A stretch of DNA of 64,000 bases from Flammeovirga sp. OC4 (GTDB taxonomy: Bacteria; Bacteroidota; Bacteroidia; Cytophagales; Flammeovirgaceae). The stretch covers positions 186,001-250,000 of the forward strand of contig NZ_JTAM01000006.1 of assembly GCF_000812565.1 (NCBI RefSeq), written 5' to 3'. Position 1 is the first letter of the stretch. Each line of letters starts with the position of its first letter. Shown piece by piece: positions 1-8,359 of this stretch. The notes below the pieces were generated by a model, which saw only the letters and a list, made by a program, of their open reading frames with translations, searched no databases and was not told where the DNA came from. Made by a program: the position numbers and the translations under genes.

Positions 1-1277
1 AAAGTAACCTTTTTCAATTTCTTATTAAAGCTCTTAATGATTTTCAAAGTTGCCTTATCCGTTTGGTATACCGAGTACCAACCCTGATATTCGTGAGGAG
101 GATCACCGATAAGGTCATCTCCAGTTTTCCAAATAGAATGAGGGGCTGACGGACGTCCTTCACCACCCCAAGCCCAGAAATTACAGCCTGCAAAAGTGTT
201 ATCGCCTTTCTCAACAGCAGTCACTAACTCATTGAAAATGGTCGCATAATATTGATTTCTGATGTCTACTGTACTGATGTCACTATGATCATTTTTATCT
301 CTTGAAATGCCAAATTCCTCCAATACGATAGGCTTTTTAAGTTGGTTGCCAACGGCAATGTGCTGTTGGATGTACTGCTTCGCTTTGGCTACAGCATCAT
401 CATACGTCCCTTCCACATTATGAGGGTCAAACCATCCCCAGTTTTGTACCCAGATATGGAATGTCATGTAATCAATATCTTCTGATAAGTGATCTTTTTC
501 GAAGTCAGTACCAGAGTTGGCACTTGGCGTATACCCTTCAGAACCCGTTGTGACCATATGATTTTGATCCAATGACTTAATAAACTTTGCTGTAGCGTTG
601 ATCCATGTGACTAATTGAGTTCCTCTAAGGATATTTTCAGGCTCATTGGCAAGTTGCCAGGACATGATCGTAGGATCGTTTTTATAGGCCTTTTGAGTGA
701 TTGAATTCGTTCTGTTTACTACTTTTTGGATAGCATTTTGAAAGAGTTTCTGTGCTTCTACGTTTTCATAAAAGTGGCTAGAATATTTGCCGTACGTATG
801 CCAATCACCGTTTTCAGCCGGAGGAGGGAATGGAATACTACCTCCCTTAGTCCATTTGATGTATTGAGAAAAACCACCAGACCAAGGCCAGAAATTATTC
901 AAGCAAACCACGGCTTTCATTTCTCTTTTTTGCATTTCTACTAATAGAAAATCAAGCCCTTTCAGTAATTCTTCATTGAACTCTCCTGGAGCCGATTGTA
1001 CAGTAGGTTGCATGCACCAAGGCGTATCTTTATCACCTTCAGAAAGTGCCATGATGCGCAGGTTTTTTACACCAATTTTTTCCAATCGATCGAGTTCACG
1101 TATTAAACGAGGCTTATCAAAAGCACCTAAGTTCATGCCATACCAAAAGTTGGTGCCAATATAATGATAGGCTTTTTGGTTGATCACAAATTGCCCATTC
1201 TTCACCTTCACAAAATCATCTTGAGCATGAATTTGCAAAGCGAAAAATGACAGTAATAGCGTTAATATTTTCTTCAT
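1..1277 (-). CDS. GH5_7-type endo-beta-1,4-mannanase, 3' end cut by window edge
   Basis: About 425 residues are visible; the C-terminus lies beyond base 1. The start at 1277 opens a clear signal peptide (MKKILTLLLSFFALQIHAQ), so the enzyme is exported. The mature N-terminus (FVKVKNGQFVINQKAYHYIG, then TNFWYGMNLG) is typical of GH5 subfamily 7 mannanases. The acid/base Glu is in QLANEPEN and the nucleophile Glu in VLEEFGISRD, as expected for clan GH-A. By family it would cut internal beta-1,4-mannosidic bonds. It shares strand with the GH-A lipoprotein upstream and diverges from the SusC/SusD operon, which fits a mannan-type locus. GH5_7 is assigned by recall of family patterns, not by a search. 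Confidence 0.85.
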   Translation of the reverse strand, partial: MKKILTLLLSFFALQIHAQDDFVKVKNGQFVINQKAYHYIGTNFWYGMNLGAFDKPRLIRELDRLEKIGVKNLRIMALSEGDKDTPWCMQPTVQSAPGEFNEELLKGLDFLLVEMQKREMKAVVCLNNFWPWSGGFSQYIKWTKGGSIPFPPPAENGDWHTYGKYSSHFYENVEAQKLFQNAIQKVVNRTNSITQKAYKNDPTIMSWQLANEPENILRGTQLVTWINATAKFIKSLDQNHMVTTGSEGYTPSANSGTDFEKDHLSEDIDYMTFHIWVQNWGWFDPHNVEGTYDDAVAKAKQYIQQHIAVGNQLKKPIVLEEFGISRDKNDHSDISTVDIRNQYYATIFNELVTAVEKGDNTFAGCNFWAWGGEGRPSAPHSIWKTGDDLIGDPPHEYQGWYSVYQTDKATLKIIKSFNKKLKKVT

Positions 1278-1322
1278 ATAGTTTCGTAATTATAATAGAG
1301 GAATGGATCGTGTTGTGTTGCA

Positions 1323-1457
1323 TGCACCATAGTTAAAACTATGGACAGGTGATCAACAAACCTTTCCAAGACTGAAGTCTTGAAGGTTAAAAGCGGAAAC
1401 ATCACTTTAGTGTTGTTGGAGTTGGTATCACTAGCCTATGACTTTAGCCATGGTGCA
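1323..1457. repeat. Four-hairpin repeat, family A copy 1
   Basis: A palindromic element of about 135 bp with ends TGCACCAT and ATGGTGCA. It contains four short dyads: ATAGTTAAAACTAT, AAGACTGAAGTCTT, CACTTTAGTG and ATGACTTTAGCCAT (the last degenerate). Related copies lie at 8153-8283, 60643-60777 and, collapsed, at 61657-61686. It fills the spacer between the GH5 mannanase start and the stop of the next hydrolase. Confidence 0.85.
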
Positions 1458-1473
1458 CGTTGCATCAGTATTT

Positions 1474-3039
1474 TTATAAACTACTCAATACAATCACTGA
1501 GTGTGCTGGAAGCTGAACTACACCACCTTCTTTCAAATCAAAGTTGATGTCTTTCAATACAGGTCTGCCCATTTCTTTATTTAGTTTGTATTGATCTGCA
1601 GTATATTTTAATTGCTTTAAAGCTGTAGTTTTTTTAATGGAAGCATTTACAAATACCTCTTGAGGAGTTGCAGAGTTGTTGACCATCATAATGGTATACT
1701 GGTCTTTCAATTTACCCGTTGTCATGCGTACGCCTTCAGGCAGGTTGCTCTCCATATTTAAGATGTCCATACCTTTTGGGAAGAACTTACACAACCACGA
1801 CCAAGGGTAATACCAAGGACGGATATTTTCATCTTCCGGTCTGTCGATTAACTCTCTGCCAAGAATATTCCAGCATCCCCATCGCTTCAGTTGATTGATC
1901 TTGCCTAGGTCATCTTTAGTGTGCATTGCATCGTCCAAATCCCAAGCAATCATCCCTTGAGCACCGGCGTTCATTAATTGAATAACAGCATCTGTCATAT
2001 CAACGCCATACTGATAAGTGTATACGGCCATTTGAGAATCATAAATAGAAGCATAACCGTCTTTCTTTGCTGCTTCAACATTCAGTTCTTGTTGTTTTGT
2101 ACCCCAATCGTCTTTTACACCAATTTCTCCCACAAAGAAACGTTTACCTGTTTTTTGTACCTCAGGCATATCTTTGAGCATATGCATAGATTCCGCCGCT
2201 TTACCATTTCTTGTGTTTTCAGTTCCTAAATAAGTGTGGATCTCGTAAGCACCGATGATGGTGTCAATGTCGGCAATGGTTTTTGTGACCCAATCTTCAC
2301 CCGTATACTCCAATCCTTTCTTAGTGTATTGCGGTACAGTACCAGGGCCTGTAATCGTCAAATATTGATCTAAACCTCTTTTCTCAAATTCCTTTTGGAG
2401 TGCAACTACACCTTGTTTCCATTCCGAATAGTTACCATCTGTAGAAGCCCAATCACCGTTGGGTTCGTTGATATGATTATAATACTTGATGCAAGTGTAC
2501 CCTTTTTCTTTAATAAGGTGTTCCACATATCTCCCAATCATCTCAATCCACTGCGGGTCATAAGCATTTTCAAGTTTATTGATTTTGGCATTTTTGGTAT
2601 CCAAATCATGTACATGAAATGGTGTACCCCATTCTCCAAAAACAACATCTACATTTCTCGATTGACAATAATCCAATACCTTATATAAAGTTTTCATTTC
2701 AGGATTATCCACTTCAAAAATCGGATTTCCTTTTTTATCTCTTCCCTTATAATACCTCCAATTGGCTTGGTCTAATACCCTCATCGTTTGAGGTTGCATG
2801 TAGTCCAAACGTTGATAAAGCGTATCCCATTTTGCAGGAGTGATAATGTCTCCCCATTCAGAATTAGGACCGTCAGCATGAGGATAAGCTGCCCATTGGA
2901 TTCCGTTTCCTATAAAATTTTGGCTAATAAAATTGTCGGTTTCAATTTCTGCATAATACTGATGTTGCTCTTCGGGAGTACAAGCCCAAAAGCTACTAGC
3001 TATTAATCCAGAAAAAATAAGTTGCGATAATAGTTTCAT
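1474..3039 (-). CDS. Clan GH-A-like glycoside hydrolase lipoprotein
   Basis: A 521-residue protein with a lipoprotein signal peptide ending SFWAC (Cys20), followed by an acidic TPEEQ stretch that may favour surface export. The fold looks like a retaining TIM-barrel hydrolase: HINEPNGDW near residue 193 offers the acid/base Glu, and FFVGEIGVKDDWG near residue 305 the nucleophile Glu. The C-terminal ~110 residues look like a beta-sandwich accessory domain. I cannot name the GH family. It precedes the GH5 mannanase on the same strand, separated by a repeat, and diverges from susC. Its role is probably cutting the glycan imported by the neighbouring SusC/SusD pair (inference). Confidence 0.75.
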   Translation of the reverse strand: MKLLSQLIFSGLIASSFWACTPEEQHQYYAEIETDNFISQNFIGNGIQWAAYPHADGPNSEWGDIITPAKWDTLYQRLDYMQPQTMRVLDQANWRYYKGRDKKGNPIFEVDNPEMKTLYKVLDYCQSRNVDVVFGEWGTPFHVHDLDTKNAKINKLENAYDPQWIEMIGRYVEHLIKEKGYTCIKYYNHINEPNGDWASTDGNYSEWKQGVVALQKEFEKRGLDQYLTITGPGTVPQYTKKGLEYTGEDWVTKTIADIDTIIGAYEIHTYLGTENTRNGKAAESMHMLKDMPEVQKTGKRFFVGEIGVKDDWGTKQQELNVEAAKKDGYASIYDSQMAVYTYQYGVDMTDAVIQLMNAGAQGMIAWDLDDAMHTKDDLGKINQLKRWGCWNILGRELIDRPEDENIRPWYYPWSWLCKFFPKGMDILNMESNLPEGVRMTTGKLKDQYTIMMVNNSATPQEVFVNASIKKTTALKQLKYTADQYKLNKEMGRPVLKDINFDLKEGGVVQLPAHSVIVLSSL

Positions 3040-3538
3040 TTAGAATATAAGTCGGTTGCTATCAAAAAATTTCATTTCAAAAAAGGTTTACAATGTTATC
3101 CATATTGTGTTGTAAAACTTTCACCTGTGCAATATCTTTAACCCGTAATTAAAGTTATAATTTACTTCAAAAAAGTATAATACATAAACAGAAATGTATT
3201 ATAAAAATCTAGGGGTAAATTAATTTGAAAATGAAAAAAAGTAGAATCTTCACATGTGTTTGCAATGTTTTTTATTTGTAAAACACTGTTTTTTAGATAT
3301 TTGAATGTTTTTTAAGCTCTATTTTTAATTTTTTAGGTTCATAATTGTCATTTACCGATAAATAAAATTCTGATACTTTATTATCTATTGGTTGTACTAT
3401 TATGAATGTGATTTTTTGAAAAGTGTATCGTCTACTATTATTGCTATTGTATTGACGACGACAACAGAATTTTTTATTAAATGTCTCAAGTGAAAGCTCT
3501 CACTTGTTGATAGAACACATTTATTACTATTCAATGAA
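3040..3538. promoter_or_regulatory. Divergent regulatory spacer of the glycan locus, with dyads
   Basis: This 499-bp, very AT-rich spacer separates the minus-strand hydrolases from susC. It holds a perfect 10-bp inverted repeat, TATAATACAT at 3176-3185 and ATGTATTATA at 3194-3203 with 8 bp between, which looks like an operator. A 7-bp hairpin (CAAGTGA 3487-3493, TCACTTG 3500-3506) lies in the susC leader about 32 bp before the start codon. No exact TAnnTTTG box was found for susC. No gene is apparent. Confidence 0.5.
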
Positions 3539-6500
3539 ATGAAAGGCATACTCTATTCAAGACAAAAACTACAAGTAGTTCTGTCGATCATTCTGACATT
3601 CACCTCACTGACACTTTTTGCTCAGGAGAGGGTAGTAAAAGGTAATGTAACCTCAGAGGACCAACCGCTAATTGGTGCCAATGTATTGATCAAAGGTACG
3701 TCAATAGGAACTTTGACGGATTTTGATGGCAACTTTACATTGACAGTTCCTGATGATAATACCACACTGATTTTTTCTTATATCGGTTTTTTAACTGAAG
3801 AAGTTTACGTTGGAACAAAATCAACAATAAACATTGGTTTAAAAGAAGATGCTGAACAATTAGAAGAAATTGTGGTAGTGGGTTACGGTACCATGAAAAA
3901 AAGTGACTTAACGGGTGCAGTTAACAAGGTACAGATGGAAGATATTCCTCAGCGACCAGCAGCCAATGTAGAACAATTATTACAAGGTCAAGCAGCAGGT
4001 TTACAAATCATAAATTCTTCAGGACAACCCGGAAGTGATGTAGATGTAAGATTAAGAGGTTTAAACTCTTTTAGTGTAAACAGTAGCCCTCTTTTAGTTG
4101 TAGATGGTTTCCCTATTGGTAATGCAGGTAATCTAAAACAAATTAATCCCAATGATATTAAGTCGATTGAAGTATTGAAAGATGCATCATCGGCAGCAAT
4201 CTATGGTTCAAGAGGTTCCAATGGTGTGATCATGATCACAACCAAAAAAGGTACAGGGGGTAAAATGAAGATAGATGTAAATTCTAGAGTTTCAGTAGCA
4301 ACACCACCAAGTGACTATAATGTGATTACAAATCCAGCACAATTTGCCCTGATTGAAAATGAGGGAAGAGTAAATGCAGGGTTACAACCGTTTTATGTAG
4401 GAGAAACATTCCAAGGAACTTATTACCCTTCAGTAAGTGAAATTGCAAGTGGTGCTTGGGGAACATCAACAGATTGGACAGATTTAGTGTTCCGTAATGC
4501 GTTAGCACAAGACCATAACGTTTCTGCGAGTGGTGGTAATGAAAACACCAAATACTATTTCTCTTTAGGGTATTTGGCACAAGATGGTATCAATATCGGA
4601 GATGATTATAGTAGATATAATATGAGAGTTTCTTTGGACCAAAAAATCTATAGAAACTTAACAGCTGGTGTGAATGTCATTTATAACTACACTAATCGTA
4701 ATGCAAATTCAACATCAGGAATTGGTAGATCACCAGTATTCCCAGCTTACAATGAAGATGGTTCTTACTTCTTTATCGGTGCACAAGATTTCTACCATCC
4801 TATGGTATGGGCCAATGATGTATTGAACAACAGTCACGGACAAGATTTCATCACCAACATGTATGTGAATTTGAAAATCATGGAAGGTTTGGAATTAAAG
4901 ACAACAATGAACGTGAAGTCAGGGAATAGCATTACAGACCAGTATGAACCAATAGGGAAAACATGGAATGGTGCTGAGTTTGTTGGATATGGATCACTTT
5001 CAAATTACAACGATCTTGATCTATTGTCTGAAACGTATTTCAATTACTCTAAGAGTATCAACGATAAACACCGTATCAGTGCTATGGCAGGCTGGAGTGC
5101 TCAACGTTATACAAGAAAAACAAGTGCATTGACAGGTAGAGGTTTTGTGAATGATAACTTAGCAAATCAGGATTTAAACTCGGCCGAAAGCAGTTCAGTC
5201 ACTAATGATTATGTGTCAAGTCTTTTATTATCAGGTATTGGTCGTTTGAATTATGTTTACGATGATCGCTTCTTGATTACTGCAACAATGCGTGCGGATG
5301 GTTCTTCAAAGTTTGGAGCCAATAATAAATGGGGGTATTTCCCGTCGGTAGCTGTAGGTTGGAATCTACAGAACGAGGCTTTCTTGAAAAACTCAGAGGT
5401 TGTTTCTCAATTAAAACTTAGAGCCTCATGGGGACAAGCAGGAAACCAAGGTTTACCAGCGTATAGAATCAATGAACGTTATGGTACAGGACGTTACCCT
5501 ACAACTAATGCAGATGGGACTTTTGCTGTTGGTTTTGGTCCAGGAGCCTACTCTTATACGAGTGATGGTGTCTACAAAATATGGGAAGGAATGTCGAACC
5601 AAGATTTGAAATGGGAGACTACCACTACCACCAATATTGGTGTGGATTTAGGACTATTCAAATCAAGAGTAATGTTGACAGCAGAAGTGTATCATAAGTA
5701 TACTAATGACCTTTTGAGAGAACAGCGTATTGCTCCAAGTTCAGGTTATGATCAGATATGGGTCAATGATGGAGATATCTTAAATCAAGGTGTTGAGCTG
5801 AGTTTGGATTTAGCCCTTGTTGAAAAGAAGGATTGGGATTGGAGTGTAAAAGGTATGATTTCCCACAATAGAAATGAAGTGGTTGAAACAGGAAATGATC
5901 TTGAAGTAGAGCAGTATGGAGGCACTGTGGAAAAATTTAGATCTTTTGTTACTTCGACGATAAAAGGACAACCTATCGGAGTATTCTATGGCTATAAAAC
6001 AGACGGTATTATTCAAACTTTTGAGGAAGGATTAGAAGCAGGTCTTACAGGCTCTAGAGCAAGACCAGGTGAGATCAAGTATGTAGACATTAATGGTGAT
6101 GGTGTGGTAGATGAGAAAGATAGAACGGTGATTGGTGATCCCAACCCTACATTTATCTATAGTTTCAGCACTAGATTGAGATATAAAAATGTTGATTTAT
6201 CTGTATTGTTTACTGGTGTAAAAGGCAACCAAGTATTTAATAATACGAAGTTTAGTGGTGCAGCTTATTTACAACGTTGGACACCTGACAACCCTAGTAA
6301 TGAGTACCCAAGCATGAACAGCTCAAGAGCTTATGAGGCTTCAGATTATTGGATTGAAGATGGTTCTTATTTAAGAATACAAAACATCAATATCGGTTAT
6401 AATTTCAATAGTGAAAATATTAAATGGATGGACAGATTAAGAGTGTATACATCTATTGATAATCCTATTGTATTCTCGGATTTCCAATACGGATATGATC

Positions 6501-6586
6501 CAGAAGTTGGTGGAGATGGTATGCACTGGGGTAACTACCCAATGCCAACAACTTACTCTTTAGGTTTGAACGTGTCATTTAAATAG
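3539..6586 (+). CDS. SusC-family TonB-dependent outer-membrane transporter
   Basis: A 1015-residue transporter in the normal SusC size range. After a signal peptide ending LFAQ come a carboxypeptidase-D regulatory-like domain (about residues 32-110, GNVTSEDQPLIGANVLIKG), the EEIVVVGYG segment that precedes the plug, the plug domain (PLLVVDGFPI, VLKDASSAAIYGSRGSNGVI) and a long beta-barrel ending in SLGLNVSFK. It would import oligosaccharides across the outer membrane with TonB energy. susD starts 9 bp after its stop, so the two are cotranscribed. Substrate is inferred from the neighbours (mannan-like), not from this sequence. Confidence 0.95.
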   Translation: MKGILYSRQKLQVVLSIILTFTSLTLFAQERVVKGNVTSEDQPLIGANVLIKGTSIGTLTDFDGNFTLTVPDDNTTLIFSYIGFLTEEVYVGTKSTINIGLKEDAEQLEEIVVVGYGTMKKSDLTGAVNKVQMEDIPQRPAANVEQLLQGQAAGLQIINSSGQPGSDVDVRLRGLNSFSVNSSPLLVVDGFPIGNAGNLKQINPNDIKSIEVLKDASSAAIYGSRGSNGVIMITTKKGTGGKMKIDVNSRVSVATPPSDYNVITNPAQFALIENEGRVNAGLQPFYVGETFQGTYYPSVSEIASGAWGTSTDWTDLVFRNALAQDHNVSASGGNENTKYYFSLGYLAQDGINIGDDYSRYNMRVSLDQKIYRNLTAGVNVIYNYTNRNANSTSGIGRSPVFPAYNEDGSYFFIGAQDFYHPMVWANDVLNNSHGQDFITNMYVNLKIMEGLELKTTMNVKSGNSITDQYEPIGKTWNGAEFVGYGSLSNYNDLDLLSETYFNYSKSINDKHRISAMAGWSAQRYTRKTSALTGRGFVNDNLANQDLNSAESSSVTNDYVSSLLLSGIGRLNYVYDDRFLITATMRADGSSKFGANNKWGYFPSVAVGWNLQNEAFLKNSEVVSQLKLRASWGQAGNQGLPAYRINERYGTGRYPTTNADGTFAVGFGPGAYSYTSDGVYKIWEGMSNQDLKWETTTTTNIGVDLGLFKSRVMLTAEVYHKYTNDLLREQRIAPSSGYDQIWVNDGDILNQGVELSLDLALVEKKDWDWSVKGMISHNRNEVVETGNDLEVEQYGGTVEKFRSFVTSTIKGQPIGVFYGYKTDGIIQTFEEGLEAGLTGSRARPGEIKYVDINGDGVVDEKDRTVIGDPNPTFIYSFSTRLRYKNVDLSVLFTGVKGNQVFNNTKFSGAAYLQRWTPDNPSNEYPSMNSSRAYEASDYWIEDGSYLRIQNINIGYNFNSENIKWMDRLRVYTSIDNPIVFSDFQYGYDPEVGGDGMHWGNYPMPTTYSLGLNVSFK

Positions 6587-6595
6587 TAGAGTGAA

Positions 6596-8113
6596 ATGAA
6601 ATTAACAATCAAAAATATAATACTATCGGCTGCTGCTACATTGGCATTTACAGGTTGTAGCCTTACCGAAGAACCAAAAGGGTTCTTGTCCAATGAAAAC
6701 TTTTATAAGTCAGCCGCTGATGGAGAGTCGGCACTTGCTTATGTTTATTCGGTCAATACAGATATTGAATATTACTCTCGACACTTCATTATTGCCACAG
6801 AAGTACCAACAGAAACACTAACCATCAAACCTGATGCAGGGGCTGATCAACATGCTTTGGATCGTTTGGAAGTGTTGAATAACAATCAAATTGTTGAAGA
6901 TATGTGGCGCTACCCTTATTTGGGGATTAACAGAGCCAATGCCGTGATTCAGAACGTGCCAGATATAACGGACATGGATGAAACACGAAGAGCAGAAGTA
7001 ATTGGTGAAGCCAAATTTTTAAGAGCATTACATTACTTTAACCTTGTACGTTTTTTTGGTGATGTTGTCATTAGAGAAGAGCAAGTGTCATCAAAAGATC
7101 AGGTAAGCAAAGGCATTTCTTCGATGGAAGAAGTATATGATTTTCTTCTTAAAGATTTAACAGAAGCAGAAGAAGTACTTTCAACACAAAGAGCATACGG
7201 ACGAGCGAATAAAACAGCAGTTTGGGCGCTCTTATCTAAAGTATATTTACAATTAGCCTCAGCTAAAAATACAGGTGTGACAGGGTACGAATGGGTAAGC
7301 AATGCAGATGAAAATTATACAATGGCTGCAGATTATGCTAAAAAAGTACTTCAAGAACAATCAGAGTTTACGTTCGAAAATGACTTAATGGAAACATGGA
7401 ATGTCAATAATAGACAGACAGCCAAAGAACACATTTTCGTTGCAGCATCAGATAGAAATGGATTGATTGAGGGAGAATACACAAAACTTCCAATGTTATT
7501 TATGCCTTGGGCTGAAGGAGTGTCTGAAATCATATTACCTAATGGTACTTCAATACCAGGTGGTGGTTGGGAACACCTTTGGATTGAAGATGATTTTGTG
7601 GCAAACTATGATGAAAATGATCGTAGAGGAAGCCTAGAAATGATCGTCAATAAAGTCACACTTCCAGGAGCTGGAGATAATGGCGAAGACAGAGAATTGG
7701 TTTACCCAGGTGGAGGACTTCAATCCACTTTCCCTATGAAATTTTTAGACCCAGATATGGTTGGTCAACAAGCTACATGTGATACACCAATTTTGAGATA
7801 TACAGATATCATGATGGTGTATTGTGAAGCCTTAGGACCTAATGCAGAAACGTATGCATTGATGGATCAAATCAGAGGAAGAGCAGGTTTATCGCCACTT
7901 GCAGGAGGGATGAGCCTTCAGGAATTCAGAGCGTATATCCTTGAAGAAAGAGGTAGAGAGTTGGCATTTGAAGGAAAACGTTTATTCGACCTAAGACGAA
8001 CAAACAGTATGGAAAGAGTATTGGGAGATGAATACGGAAAGCCAATGACTTCAGGGGTATATTATTTTGATATCCCATTGATTGAAGTGGATACGAATCC
8101 TGAAATCAACTAG
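6596..8113 (+). CDS. SusD/RagB-family nutrient-binding lipoprotein
   Basis: A 505-residue outer-surface lipoprotein with lipobox ending FTGC (Cys21). The N-terminal SusD region (LTEEPKGFLSNENFYKSAAD), the helical TPR-type core (INRANAVIQNVP, EAKFLRALHYFNLVRFFGDV) and the C-terminal signature (LEERGRELAFEGKRLFDLRR) are all present. It caps the SusC barrel and binds oligosaccharides. Coupled closely to susC (9 bp). A family A repeat follows in the spacer before the next lipoprotein gene. Confidence 0.95.
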   Translation: MKLTIKNIILSAAATLAFTGCSLTEEPKGFLSNENFYKSAADGESALAYVYSVNTDIEYYSRHFIIATEVPTETLTIKPDAGADQHALDRLEVLNNNQIVEDMWRYPYLGINRANAVIQNVPDITDMDETRRAEVIGEAKFLRALHYFNLVRFFGDVVIREEQVSSKDQVSKGISSMEEVYDFLLKDLTEAEEVLSTQRAYGRANKTAVWALLSKVYLQLASAKNTGVTGYEWVSNADENYTMAADYAKKVLQEQSEFTFENDLMETWNVNNRQTAKEHIFVAASDRNGLIEGEYTKLPMLFMPWAEGVSEIILPNGTSIPGGGWEHLWIEDDFVANYDENDRRGSLEMIVNKVTLPGAGDNGEDRELVYPGGGLQSTFPMKFLDPDMVGQQATCDTPILRYTDIMMVYCEALGPNAETYALMDQIRGRAGLSPLAGGMSLQEFRAYILEERGRELAFEGKRLFDLRRTNSMERVLGDEYGKPMTSGVYYFDIPLIEVDTNPEIN

Positions 8114-8152
8114 ATATACTTTGTATAGAACTATTGTGAGCGTTTGGTTCTC

Positions 8153-8283
8153 GCACCATAGTTAAAACTATGGGCAGGTGATATGTAAATCTAACAAGAC
8201 TAAAGTCTTGAAGCTTAAAAATAAAATAACACTTTAGTGTTGTTGAAGTTAATACCACCTGCCCATGACTTCAGTCATGGTGC
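8153..8283. repeat. Four-hairpin repeat, family A copy 2
   Basis: The best-preserved copy. It begins GCACCATAGTTAAAACTATG and ends CATGACTTCAGTCATGGTGC. The terminal arms are extended by GGGCAGGTG on the left and CACCTGCCC on the right, so the inverted ends are about 28 bp. Internal dyads are AAGACTAAAGTCTT and AACACTTTAGTGTT. It sits between susD and the next lipoprotein gene and may form an attenuating structure within the operon mRNA. Confidence 0.85.
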
Positions 8284-8359
8284 CCGCAGCACAGCATTCA
8301 CATTACAGTTTATTTAGCATAAAAATCTGAATAATCTATTCGACAAAATTTCAAGCTTT

